Assembly: GCA_017506865.1 (NCBI GenBank)
Contig: JAFCMP010000060.1
Coordinates: 124,001 to 188,000 of the forward strand
Source of the DNA: Tribonema minus
Taxonomy: Eukaryota; Sar; Xanthophyceae; Tribonematales; Tribonemataceae
Reading direction: 5' to 3'
Length of the DNA stretch: 64,000 bases
A model generated the notes under the pieces. It made no database searches and was not told the origin of the DNA. It was given only the letters and a program-made list of their open reading frames with translations. The position numbers and the translations under genes were made by a program. This document shows positions 1-12,100 of the stretch, in pieces. How positions within the stretch are numbered: position 1 is the first letter of the stretch; each line of letters begins with the position of its first letter.

Positions 1-560
1 CGCTGGCGAGGGTCACCGGACAGCAGGTTTACACACGCCCGCCTGCCTATGGACGGCAGGGGGGGGCACTGCTGACTCCACGTCCATCGTTGAAGTGTTG
101 TTGCTGAGCACTGGCACTGCTGCACTGCGTGTCGCCTGCTGTGAATATCACCATCTCGCATCCGTGATCTCGGGTGCGCAACTGCCCGCCAGCGTGCCTG
201 CTACCGACTCCTCAGGGCAGAGTGTGCCCTGTCAAGCGCCGCGCTCTGTGCCTCCGGCGGCGCACCGCTGCGCGCGCGTCGTTAAGCGGCAGCATCGAGC
301 AGCGGCGCGCGCGCGAGATGGCCCAAGCGGTTTAGGTTACGGTTCGCCTGACCCTAATCCGAGCCCTAACATCAGAAAGCGTAAGGCTTCATACAGCACG
401 TACACGCCCACATGCCCTAGGCAGCACGACACGAGCACAGCAGCGCTCGGCCCGACGCCGCAGCGCCGCCGCCGCCGCCATGCCCTAGGCAGCAAAACAC
501 AAGCACAGCAGAGTTCCGCCCAACGACACAGCGCCGCTGTCGCCGCCGCCGCTAGCGCAC

Positions 561-2383
561 CTGTCCGCGCCGCGCACGTACAGCTTGCCCGCCGCAGCGG
601 GCGCGCGCACGGCGGCCGGCGCCATGGCCACCGCGCCCATCTGATCGCGCCACTCGACCGTGCGCGCAATGACGTCGACGAGTCGCGGCCCCGCGTCCCC
701 GTCCTTTTCGACACGCCAGTACGAGACCTCCAGGAAGCGCAGCAGCGTGAGCTCCGTGAGCTCGTGCTGCGTCGGGGGGGGGAGAGGGGGGCAGGGGGGA
801 GGGGTTGTGTCATCGTCATTGGTGAGATACTGATTGCGTGCGTGCCTTGATCCGTCCTCATTGTCAACATCAACTTTAGTGGCGTCACCGCCACCAGAGT
901 TCACTTCGGTTCCAGGAATGCTGGCGCTGCGCGCTGCGGAAGCTGCGGCTGTTGCTTTGCAAGGGTGCACTGCCAGGCGCGGTCGCCCGTGTCTCGAAGG
1001 AAACACCTGTGAACTGCAGTTCTCGCCACCGCGAGCACTTTCAAGCATACTGAACGGAGGACACCTTGAGTCAAGGCATGGCGCGCACGCGAAGGTAAAT
1101 CAGTGGTTCAACGCTGGGTACCTGGTGCGATAGCACGCGGCATGTCGGTTGAAGTTGCCTATGCAATGTTGAAGTGGCTGTAACGCGCGCACTTGGCAAC
1201 AGCCACACCGCAGGAGGACACTGTTGGATGCACTGGGGGAGGTCTGTTCCACTTGCCCCTCACTCGCCGCACATGAGAGCCCCCGCTTCAGTGCGGCTGG
1301 GCGCACACGCACACACCCGCTATCCCTTTCTACAGTTTCTATAACGATGTCCAACCACTCGCACACATGCTGCCTAACCCATCCCCGAGTATGCTGTACT
1401 CCGAAGACAGCAAGGCAGTGGACCGATGAGAGCGCGTGCTGCAGAACCTGGAGAACTGACCTGGACTTCTCGTGCGTGCCGTCTCAGCTCCGGCCGCGCA
1501 TCGACTTCCTCCTTCAGCTGCCTCAGCGCCGCCCATTTCTGATCATTCATCTGGTAGTACCCATACAAAAGGACGCCCCCATCAGCGCCGGGTGCTTTCG
1601 CGCTGCGCCCCAGCAGCTTCCGTTTCATGGCGCTGCGCGAAGACGGCAGCGGCGACAGCGGCAGTGCGCAGTGCGATGTCACGGGCTTGACTGTAGGTTG
1701 TTGGTGTGCGGCAAAGGGGACATCATCGAGGTGTGTGTGGCGTGCCTTTGTGGGCAAGTGCGGTGTGTCTCGCAGCAAGAGGCGCATGACATCAGCTCGC
1801 TGCGCTCGCTGTACGCCGCAGTCCGCGATGCAGCACAGCAGGGAGTGCAACAAGCAGCAAAGCAGGATGTGCAACTCGTGTCAAAACAGTGTCTGCGGCA
1901 CGGATTGGCTCTCACACATGCTCACCTGAAGTTGAGCTTCCACAGTTTCCTGTCGCGCTTCGAAGGCGGCTCAGCAGCTGTTCGTTCGGCAGGCGGCTCC
2001 GTCACGGGAGTATCGGGCACGGGGGACGACAGTAAAGCTGTGAGGGGGGCTGGCAAGGAGCTCTTGATGGTAGGAATAAATGTGATGAGGGCTCCGTATA
2101 GCAGGCCCATAAGCACAACTGCACAGGGCCCTAAAAGAGGTGCTCTTATGGTGCGAGCTGGCCGATTGGCAAGCTCCTCAGGCGGCCCCATGAAAGAAGC
2201 TCGCTTGAAACTGCTACTGCTGCGATGCAGGGCCGCGCCGGGAAGCGTCGTTGGCTCCGGCAGTGCATCGCCATTGCGCGACCCTGCTTCCGCTGTGGAC
2301 GCAGGGGAAGTCGCGCTACTGTTGGAGGACTCCTCGGGCAGAGGGTCCAGGGCGGATATGCGGCATTGTTGCTGCACCGCCAT
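561..2383 (-). CDS. Membrane-anchored SEC14-like (CRAL-TRIO) protein, 5' exons only
   Basis: Partial gene running off the left edge. Three exons join in phase: 2383-1926, 1632-1461 and 766-561, giving about 278 residues. The ATG at 2383 opens a Ser/Ala/Pro-rich leader, then one hydrophobic segment (about residues 83-108, core VVLMGLLYGALI) that should anchor the protein. The second exon carries WAALRQLKEEVDARPEL and the third LTLLRFLEVSYWRVEKDGD, then ARTVEWRDQMG and KLYVRGADR. This order (W..L..LKEEV, LLRFL, EWR, GxDR) matches the CRAL-TRIO N-terminal region of SEC14-type lipid-transfer proteins, which bind phosphoinositides or other hydrophobic ligands. The ligand-binding lobe should lie left of the window. 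A possible next exon starts at 42 (acceptor after a C run; phase fits), but it is too short to confirm. The intron after the third exon holds a 69-bp tandem duplication (411-540). Family call is moderate; ligand is unknown. Confidence 0.6.
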
Positions 2384-2640
2384 GCTGTACGCTGGTCGCT
2401 TAGGTCAAGCTGCTGGGACTCTAGAGCGAGCGAGCGAGAGAGTGCCAGGTGGCACTCTTGGCCCGAGCAGTGGCTTGCAGCCTCAGCTAGCAGGAGCTCA
2501 GCGGCAGCACCTCGTCAGCAAGACGGTAGCGCGCAGCCAATACTCCACCTGCAATCACTGGCATAGGGAGCTCGTCACAACGCTGAACTACAACTTCTTC
2601 CGCTTGAAGTTTTGCCAAAGTGTGGTGGTGAGGCGCCAGG
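2384..2640. promoter_or_regulatory. Divergent intergenic spacer between the SEC14-like gene and MED10
   Basis: The two ATGs lie 257 bases apart and point away from each other, so both promoters and 5' UTRs must share this spacer. I see no convincing TATA box. A short GAGCGAGCGAGAGAG tract lies near 2425. The regulatory call rests only on gene layout. Confidence 0.35.
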
Positions 2641-4604
2641 ATGGCACAACAGAGGGCGTCGCCTGCTGCAGCCACAGGAGGAAAGCCCCCGCCATCGTCT
2701 CGCAAGGAGCCGGCGCAGCTGCTGCAGGCGATGGTGGATGTGGTGCTGACCCTGGATGAGCTGGAGAACAGGATCGAAAACTTCGTAGAGGAGAAGCCCC
2801 TCTTTTCGCAGATGTGAGTGGGGATCAAGTACCGCTCAGGCAATCTCGCATAGCGGCAACTGTACATCGAGCTGTTGTGTCGGCAATTTCTGTTGCGGCA
2901 ACTCACATCATGTACTCGTGCTTCCAGTGCTTGTGTGCCTTCTATACATAGAAGTAGGTGGCTGAGAGCGTGTCCACCGGTACCAAACTGAATCGGCTCG
3001 CGGCACCTTTTGGCTATGAAGAGACGCTGTTACACGGCACGCTGCTGCACCGGCACGAACTTAACGCCGACTATAGCTGATGTCATGCGTCGATTATCTT
3101 TCTTGCACTCCAAGTTGGACGCCGCCATAGTCGCCATCTATGGGGCTGCGGCATTTGTTGCGGGCTCCATGATCCTCCGCTTCAACAGCGCTATGTAAGC
3201 TGCAGCACCTAAATACTGCACGCGAGCACAGTTGTCCACCTTCAGCATATCGTTCAGCAGAGTAGCAGCAGCGCAATACAGGCAGGCTTTCGCTGCGCTC
3301 TATCGTAGCCGCTACGTTGCAAGATCATGCTGCAGATTGCACCAGCAGCGCACAAAGTGCTACAGCTGGCATAACATGTTGTGACGGCGGTCCTGCGAGC
3401 AAAATTGCTGGGCATCAGCAAACGCTCCTGGTGCAGAGTTTTGCGGGGAAGCGTGTTATGTTAGCCGCCAGTGCAAGCTCGACGACTATTTACTGATTCT
3501 CGGTGCACACGTCCATTCTCGGGCGCCAAGGGGTCGCCATAGACGGCGATTAAGTTGCTACCGGTGGACATGCTCTGAAGGCGCCAATGCTGCCAGACGC
3601 TTTAGTAAGATGAAAGGGCAACATGATTGGTGCCTGATGACTTGTCCAGGTCAAGCGGCGCTTCAAACCCATTTCACTTGCATCCCAGAGCTGTTCAGGG
3701 ATCTACACCACTCAGCGCGCTCACCTTGCGCCCACACCGCCACCGCGTGCGGTGATGTCAGTGTGCTGAAGTAACCTGCGCAACGGCTCATACGGTCCAT
3801 CCACCCATCCGACTCGGCTCAGAGCGTCTTTGCTCGTGCCGCAGCACTGCCACTGCTCCTGCGACCGCAATCTGCGCAGCCCACCTCCACACAACCAATA
3901 GGTGCACAGTGGCGCGGGCCCTGCAGCCGTCTTTGTGAGGTTGGGTGGGGCTGCGAGTGCCTCGTCTTCGTCCGCAGTTCTGCGGCAGGAGTGGAGACGC
4001 TCTTGCGCTGCCGCGTACAGCCATAAAGTCAATGGGCTCAGCAACAGCGTGGGCCACGGACTCCGAAATGCGCAAGTCCATTCACCTCATTGTGGTCGTG
4101 CGCAACGCTCGCCGCCGCCGCCAGCCACGCCGCAGCACCGTCGCTAACACCCTCCCCCCCCCCCGCCCGGTCCCAGCTGCCTGCGCATGTCGTGGTTGCA
4201 CGCTGTATCACCCGCCGCCGCCCGCGCCGCACCATCCACGCTCAACACCCCCCCCCCACCCCCCACCCCCCTCACGCGCCGCGCGCAGCAACGCGTACGT
4301 GGACAAGCTCCAGGCGCTGAGCGATGCGCGCGAGACGTGCGACGCGGACGTCCCCGTGCAGGCGCTGGAGCGGCTCGACAACAACTTCAACAACAACCCG
4401 GAGGTCTTCAGCCTGGAGCTGCTGCAGCGCTGCCGCGCGGAGTTCGACGCGGTGCGCAACAAGGCGGAGGGCATACGCCAGCTCAGGGAGGGGGTCGCGG
4501 ACTGGCGCGGCGGCGGAGGCGGCAGCGGTGGCGGCGGCAGCGGCGGCGGCGGCGGCGGGGGCGGTGCTGGCGGCGGTGCGGGCGACGCCATGACGGACAC
4601 ATGA
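2641..4604 (+). CDS. MED10: Mediator complex subunit 10
   Basis: Two exons, 2641-2813 and 4289-4604, join in phase (AT|gtgagtg ... gcgcag|C AAC) to a 162-residue protein. Exon 1 carries LLQAMVDVVLTLDELENRIE, and the join reads FSQINAYVDKLQALSDARE. These match the MED10 pattern of an N-terminal helix followed by INxLVxxLQxxxxL. Exon 2 continues VPVQALERLDNNFNNNPEVF (MED10: VPxEVxxYIDxxxNPxxY), and then VRNKAEGIRQLREGV (MED10: VKGKxEGLxxF). MED10 sits in the Mediator middle module and links activators to RNA polymerase II. Unusual points are a Gly/Ser run of about 30 residues near the C-terminus and a 1.48-kb intron. The intron ends in C-rich sequence (4155-4270) and contains no gene I can support. 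Length is close to the family norm of 135-190. Confidence 0.8.
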
Positions 4605-6955
4605 TGCGGTGTTATGTTACGATATAGAAGAGAGTAAGGTGGAAAAGCTGCAACGGCGGTGGCCCTGCCCCACCCACCGGCAGCAGGAGAAGTGGTGCTG
4701 CATTGCATGCTGTATAGTTGTGGTGCAGCTCGCCGCTGGCGCTGCTGCAGCTGCACCAAGGACCAACGCCAGGGCCACAAACAATGTGGCGCCTCAGCAC
4801 CAATATAAGGATATCGCAGACGGCGTCTGCGGCGACCATGAAGCCGCAGCGCGGCACAGGCACGCTGAGCCGTGCTGCAGTGCAGCGGCTCGCGCGCCGC
4901 ACCTCGCTCTGGCTGCACTCACCATGTAGCCGGCAGCGCGCACTCGCGTTCGGTGCACGCAGGCAGGGCACCGCGCCGGGTTACCGCCGTGAGCCTCTGT
5001 CCGTTCGCGCGCACGCGCTGCATGTTGTCTGCGGCCGCTGGCCATCGGAGGCGCGCGGTGCCGAAAGTAGGGTTATACCTACTGCTGGGGCTTGACGTCC
5101 CGGGGTGATGAGCGTTGATGCACGCGCGGCTGTCATGAAACACACCCATGCATATCCTGCGACACTTGCGCTCGAGGCTTTGTCACGCTGCGTGCGCGCA
5201 TGGTGATGCAGCTTGTGCATTAAATGCATCTTGCTGGATCATGCCGGCAGCATGGGGATGTTTATCATTGATTGATGTTGCAGTTGTGTTGTGTCGGTCA
5301 GTTGATGTTGCAGTTCTGCTGTGTGGGTCAGGTGCTGTGCGGCTTGTGCGCTTCATCAACGCCTCGCAACATCAAGCTGCTGCAGCGCTCATGTGGCTAT
5401 GGCATGTTGCATTGTGATCTGGAAATTGCATGAGAGATCTGGGAAATGCATGAGAAGAGCCTCAACAAGACTTCCAGGCAATTGCTGGCATGTCACCGAT
5501 GCACGTGGCGCGATTCATGCGCCCTCTTCCTGTGTCAACTGCAACTTGCACCATACCTACATGTGCACCAGAGTGCCGCCCTCTTCCATCATGCATGGAC
5601 CCTAGTGCGCATGTTCATGACAGCTTGTGTGGCAACATGTAATGGTTCAGACCACGAACACTCCTTTTGCTTTTTCAGTCGCTCCAAGATAGGCCTGCTG
5701 TTTCACGCACACCATCAGGGGACTTGATGCGACAGTGTAGATGCTGCGTAAGCCTTCGATTCAAGCGGCGCTCGCTGCAAGCGGTGTGGCGCACGGCGCA
5801 CGACAGCGCATCAGCATATGGCGTGTCAGCGCATACTTCAAAGTCGTTGTATCCCCATGGTGCTTGAAGTTGAGTACATGCACGTACATATGCATACTCC
5901 CAAGGCATCCATTTTCATGCCAGACTCTGCGGCAATGGCTCTTTTTGATCATCAACATCCACTCAAAGAGTTGGCTCTTGATGGAGGATGAGGTGGTACA
6001 TGCATCACGCAAGCACGCCAAGCAGTCAGGCGAGGCGCAGGGTCTGTCTCATTGCGTGCGCCGGAGCATGGCAACGCAGAGTGCATAATAATGGCGTGAC
6101 CTCGCGTTGTCGACGGTCTGCTGCTGCAAGCCATCAGCAGCCATGCCAGGGCAGCCCATGTACACGCATTGCACGCAAACACACACAGCTGTATCTACGT
6201 ATGTGTTCGCAGGCACCATATGCGACAAACAGCATCCATCAATGCAGGCTCGTGAAACAGACAGAGCAGCAGCATCTATTACGGCGCCGGTGCTGGCGCA
6301 GCAGCACTCGCAAATGGGCGGCGCGGCAATAATATGCCTCCTCGCCCCCCCCCCCCTTATCGCACTGCCTCAGATGAGCACCCACACCAAAGCATCCTAC
6401 GCACTACGCAGCACTTACCAAACGGCGAACTTACAGACATGACCGGCGCACGCCGGCCCTCGCGCGCATTGCGGCACTCCAAACAGTAGAGTGAGCCTCA
6501 GCGTCACGGTCCCGATCACCCCCCCTTCCAAACCCCGCACTATCTGCCGCACACACGGAACTGGGGTCGGGCAAAGCGCATCTGTACATCGCGACGACGG
6601 CACTGGCGCACTGGCACTGCCCCTGTAGCGGCGCTACGCGCATGCGCTGCTTGCGCGCTGCACGCACCACAAGCAGCGATGCGCACTCAAAATTGGTTTC
6701 CGCGTGCTGCCACGCCCCGTGTTTGTTTCAGAGCAGAAGGTGCTGTGCTGCCGCGCGCCGCGCCATGCGCAGTGCTGCGGCAAGCACAACTGCCGCAGAC
6801 ATCGCCTGCCACAGCTGACACTGAATCGCGCGTGCAGCCCCGCCAGATTGCCCCTGCCGCCGCTGCACGCGCCGGGGTTGGCGCTGCCGTTGACAGCAGC
6901 AGCAGCGCCCGCTTTGAGCTGCTGCAACGGCAGCGGCGGCAGCACGGTGCCCACC
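4605..6955. other. Gene-poor intergenic region
   Basis: No exon chain could be supported on either strand over 2.3 kb, and short open frames here have no splice partners or recognisable motifs. It lies between convergent genes, MED10 (plus) and the kinase (minus). A short direct repeat of cagttgatgttgcagtt type occurs at 5275-5335 and a C run at 6348-6357. Composition is less GC-rich from about 5100 to 6250 than in the flanking genes. Confidence 0.4.
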
Positions 6956-9096
6956 TCAGCTTGAGAAGTGCGCGGCGTCGCGCGCGGGCGTGATGGTGGC
7001 GCCGGTGTGCGTGGAGCCGTCGAGTATGAGCGATGCTGCGGCGCTCTCCACAGCCTCGTCGAGGCGCGCGCCCCCCTTGTGCGGCTTTGTCTCTAGCTGC
7101 ACCAGCGCCTGTTGACGGAGGTGGCAGGGGGGGAGCGGGGGGGGGGGGGGGGGTTGAGTACTTTTTCAACTTGAAGTATGGGCGTTCGGTACGCGAAGGG
7201 ATCACAGCACTGCGTGACAGAGCAGTCGTCTGTTGCTGCCACTATGCACGTCATGAGCACAGCAGCGCGGTTGCGTCGCATGCGCACGGTGGAGGCGCCG
7301 CAGTCCGTTGCAGGCGGGACCTCGCATGCAGCAACGACGCGAACCCAGAGCGCGCCTCAGGGGCTGACGCTTTGGAGGCACCATGGAAGAGACATGCAGG
7401 CTGAAGACACGGCGGCTTTTGCAGCGCAGCACGCAGCAACGCGCGGCTCACCGGCACTCAACCAGCTGCGGCTTGCGCGGCCGCTACAGATTGCAAGCAG
7501 GGCTTCGCTGCCGTGTCAGCTGCTCTGTTTCTTGCAAATGCGTGCAGTTCATCATGCGACTGGACGGCGCCACTGCGCTGCGCGCGGCGGCGGCGGCGGC
7601 GGCGGCGCACCTGCAGCAGCAGCGCCTCGATCTCCTGCACGGAGGCGCGGTCGCGCGGCTCGTGCGCCCACGCGCGCCGTATCGCCTCGGCGAACGGCGG
7701 CGGCCACGACGGCTCGATGAGCGGCCTCTCGCCGAGCACTGTGATGCGCTGGTGGAACGCCACGTTGGACAGGCGCGGGAACGGCGGCGCGTTCGACGCC
7801 AGCTCCCACATGACCATGCCGAGGCTGCGCGCGCGCACGCGGCGCGGGAAGCGGCGGTGCGGGGGGACGGGGGGGGGGACGGGGCGGAAAGGGGGGCGCG
7901 TCAGGCGGGGGGGGGGGGCAAGGGTGCAATGGGGTTCAGAGGGTGCTGCTGTCGCACATGGCAGCGCTCAGAGCGCAGGCAGCCAATGCCCATGGAGCCG
8001 GGTGCGGCACTGGCTGCTGTGGAGCGATCCTTTGCAGCTGATATAATGACCAGCGATGGGTATTGGAGCCTTCGCCAAACCTAATGCTTCAAAGTATGGC
8101 GCAACTTGCCGCGCATGGGTGCAGCATCAGGCGCCGCTGCTGCTGCGCTGACCTTCACGGCCTGCTCAAGCACAAGCCTGGCTTCAGGCACGTAAAAGCG
8201 AGCGTTGACGGGCTGTGCTCCACTTCACACGGCAATACGCCAGACTACTGTGCCATCCTGCATTACCATGGGCGAGGGCAGACCGCGTGCGGCGCGCACC
8301 TGTAGATGTCGCTGGACGCAGTGTAGGGCTGGTTGGTCACCACCTCCGGCGCCAGATACCTGCGGCGGCAGCAGCGGCGGCGCAGCGCGAAGCACAACGG
8401 CAGCTGCTTGTGAGCGCTGTGGCAATGAGCAGTGGAGCGCTGAGGCAGACTGATGGCGGCGATACCACAGGAGTTAAGGACATGTCGCACGCGCAGAGGT
8501 GGTGCTCAGGGAAGCGTACGGCAGCAGCAGGCGTGCAGCCCCTCCTGTCTGTCTACCCTTCGTCCCTACTTGCAAGCTCGTGGGCGTCACACACGCGTGG
8601 TGGAGCGCTGACGCGAACTGATGGCGGCGCTGCCACAGGAGTTGCAAAGGCGACCCGAGTGCACACAGGCCGGCGGTGGCGTGCAAGGGTGCATATGGCA
8701 GCAGCGCTACAGCAGGCAGCCCTCGTCCCTACTTGCAAGCTTGAAGAGATTGGACGGCGCATTTGCAAGAAGTCAGAACTTGTCGGTAGGCGAACAATTG
8801 GTGGTATCGCTCAGACAGCAGCAGCGCTCACCGCATGGAGCCCAGCTCGGACGTCATCGGGAACGCCTCCGTGATGCTGTCGCCGGCGTCCAGTATCCTG
8901 CGGCACAGGCGCAGCGGCGGCAGCAGCGGCGGCGGCGCGACGGAGCGGAGTCAATCGTTGGAAGGGCGAGGACTTGTGCGCATGGCATGAAAAGACGTGA
9001 CTCGGATCAGATTGCGGCGGACGGAGGCACGAGCGCGCGTGTGCCGGCGCCGCTCAATAAGCCCCGATGCTGCGTACGCGAGGGGTGTGCGGTGCC

Positions 9097-9141
<45 letters not shown>

Positions 9142-12100
9142 CGGGAGACACGCATGTGGCGCGCGCCACGTCAATGGTCGCAGCGCGCTGGAAAGACTGT
9201 TCAAGCATTTCTCGACTGAGGCCGCGCATCGGAGTGAATGGCAGCGTAACAGGGCGTGACCGCCTGCCGCCGCGGCGCGCCGTGGATCGTCTCGCAGCGC
9301 CCAGGTGCGGGGCAGCGGCGCGACGCAGAGCCAGGCGCTCACACGCGCAGACCGCGGCTGCTCCTGGGCTTGCTGCTTAACAGCGGCATTGAGTTGCCAC
9401 CATGGGCAGGAATGCGGAGGCGACTGGCAGTATTGCGTGCTGATGGCAGCGCGAGCAGGCCAGCCCAGCGCGACAGCCCCTGCGTCGTGACGCAGCGCCC
9501 CGATAACGTCACACGCACCGCTCGATTGCTGCACTGTGAGCCAGCCACGCCGTGACTGCTGCCGCCACCGCTACAGCCCCCCGCGCCTCACAGCCACGAG
9601 CACATACTGCTGACGCACACACAGCCGGAAGCGCGGCATTTGCACCGTCGCCGCATTTGCCCCACACCATGCGCACGCTATACAGGTGTTGCAACCAGGC
9701 CTCGGAAAAATGTACCCACCTGGCGGAGCCGAAGTCGAGCAGCTTCACGATGCCCTCGCTGTCCAGGCCTGGGTAGGGTAAGGGTTAGGGTTAGGGTTAG
9801 CATAGTGGCCAGACACTTGCAGACCACATCGATTCATTTTGCAGCTGTGAGGGCCCTGCATCACGTTGGCAGGCTTTGATGCGAGCATGCACAGCATCAT
9901 CATTGTGGCCGCAGCGCTGCGCCGTGAATGGCCGCTGCCGGAAGCACGCCTGAGGCTAACAAAGTTGCCATAGCACGTGCAGTCGCAGTGTACATCATTG
10001 TACATGGAAGCTGGAACCACCGCACTATTAAGCACAAGGTGCGTAGAAACGACAACAAGCGCTGCGCTTTTTGCATGGTTCACTCTCACCCAAATTGTCG
10101 GGGCGGATGTCGCGGTGGAGCACGGACGCGCCCGGCAGCGCCTTCAGCTGCAGGTACTCCAGACCCTGCGCGACCTGCAGGGGCGCGCGTGAGGAACAAG
10201 AAGCGCAACTGGCGATGTGAGGCCCTGCTCATGTGACTCGTAATGAGCCGCCGCGCTGCTGCGGGCGCGCAGCAAAGATGCACAGCAGCGGCCCCCGCCC
10301 CGGGTCCGCTTTCCCTACGGGTGTAGGAGTGCGCGCGCCATAGGTAGGCATGCAAAAGACAGGACGCCTTGATGCGCATGCGCAGAGGGTCAGCGGCGCC
10401 ACGGCGCTGCAGTGGGTACCTGAGGTCACGGCGCCTCAATGCGCAGGCATAGAGGGTCAGTAACACCGCGGCGCCGCGTTACGAGCACTGCGGCGACGCG
10501 CCGGCGCCGCGACCGCCGCATCAAGCGCCCTGCACGCCACCAGCATGCCCTGCCTCTCTGGACGGCCGCGCCAGCGTTCAGTGCATGCCCTTCAGTGTCC
10601 CGCATCTCTGCTTGCGCACGAAGCGCGGCACACATCTGATGTCACACCTCACCCTGTGCGCGATCGGCGGCGGCGCCGCCGCTGCCGCCGCCCTGCGCCG
10701 CCGCCGCTGAAGCCATGCACCGCCGCCGCTGTCCTGGCACCGCGCGCCGCCGCCGCCGAGCTGCGGCAGCGCTGCCGAGACCCGCGCAGCGCCCCGCCCT
10801 GCGCCGCATCGCGCAGGGCTGCTGCGCCGGAGCGCTGCCGCAAAGCACACACGCAAGGCGCGCCTGCCTTCCATACCCACCTACATGTGTACTGACTTCA
10901 CTGACGGCGCCGCGCGCTCACCTGCAGAGCGCGCTCGACGGCCTCCGCGAGCGACGCCGCCGCGCGGCGCCGCCGCATCGCGCCGAACAGCGACAGCGCC
11001 GACGAGCTCAGCGCGTCGTCGCACGTCGCGTCCGCCGCCGCGCTGCTGCCGCTGCGGCTGCGCGCCGCCGCCTCTTCCCCCGCCACCACGCCGCCCCCCA
11101 GAATCCCCCCGCTCAGATGCTCCAGCAGCAGGAAGAGGCGCCCCTCGGGCGTGTGCCCCGCGCCGAGCAGGCGCACCGTGTTGGGGTGGTGCAGCTGCGC
11201 GAGGGTGCGCAGCTCGGACGCGAGCTGGCGCGCGGACGCGCCCGCGTCGCCGGCGTCGCCGACGCGGCCGCGCGCCGCTTTGACGACGACGCGCTTGCCG
11301 CTCCAGTGCGCGACGAACACCTGTGCGCGGGGAGGGGGGGGAGGGGGGGGGGTGTCACTCAGCGCGTCAGCGTCGTGGGGGGGGGGGAATATCAGTTGGT
11401 GATGCCCCAAGTCATGGGGCAAGCATCGCATCTGTGGTGCTGCGAATGAGCCGCAGCACGCGGACTTGCACGCGGAGCGAGCGCAGGCATAACGACGACG
11501 CGCTTGCCGCGCCAGTGCGCCACGAGCAGCGCGCACGGGGTGGGGGGGAGCTCAGCGCGTCAGCGGCAGGGGGGCGCGCACCGCGGGGCGTATGGCGCTG
11601 ATCGGTGACGCTCCAAATCATGAGGCGAGCAAGGGGGGCAGTGGAAACCGGGGTGGGTGGGGGGGATACGAGCTTGTGTCATGGCTTCGCGATCAGTCGC
11701 AGACAGGCGCGCTACGGCGGGCGCAGCTGCCGCAAAGTTTTGCGCAGGCTCCACAGCAGCAGCAGCAAGTCGGGGGGGCGTGATACCACCACCATGAGCG
11801 CTGTCGCGAAGGTGTGCGCGGCGAGCTGCGCACTGCCGGCAGCGCCGCGGCCGCGGCACCGGTGGGCGACGCCTGCGGCGCAGCGGCGGCGGCGCGAACA
11901 CGTGGCCGCCGATGTCGTGTGACGTATGAATAACCCCCCCCCCCCCCTACCCCCCTACCCCCCTACGCCTCTTCCACATCTGCCGAAATACCCCTCTTCC
12001 ACATGTGGCGACATGCCTACTGGGGAGGCTACAGTGGAAAGAACCTGCATGGCCGCAGATATGCGCCGCATGTGCGACAAAGCTTGGGTGCGACGCGCGA

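Noticed and set aside
1224-2759. Plus-strand 511-residue open frame across the SEC14-like gene
   Set aside because: It covers exons, introns and spacer of the minus-strand gene and shows no domain. The minus strand gives in-phase joins with CRAL-TRIO-type motifs.
2940-3200. Possible extra MED10 exon (segments TGTKLNRLAAPFGYEE and LSFLHSKLDAAIVAIYG)
   Set aside because: No acceptor gives a phase that stays open, and direct joining of 2813 to 4289 restores the MED10 consensus exactly.
5270-5340. Possible CRISPR-like spaced repeats
   Set aside because: Only two or three imperfect copies of a GTTGATGTTGCAGTT-type word occur, with no regular spacing and in a eukaryotic context.
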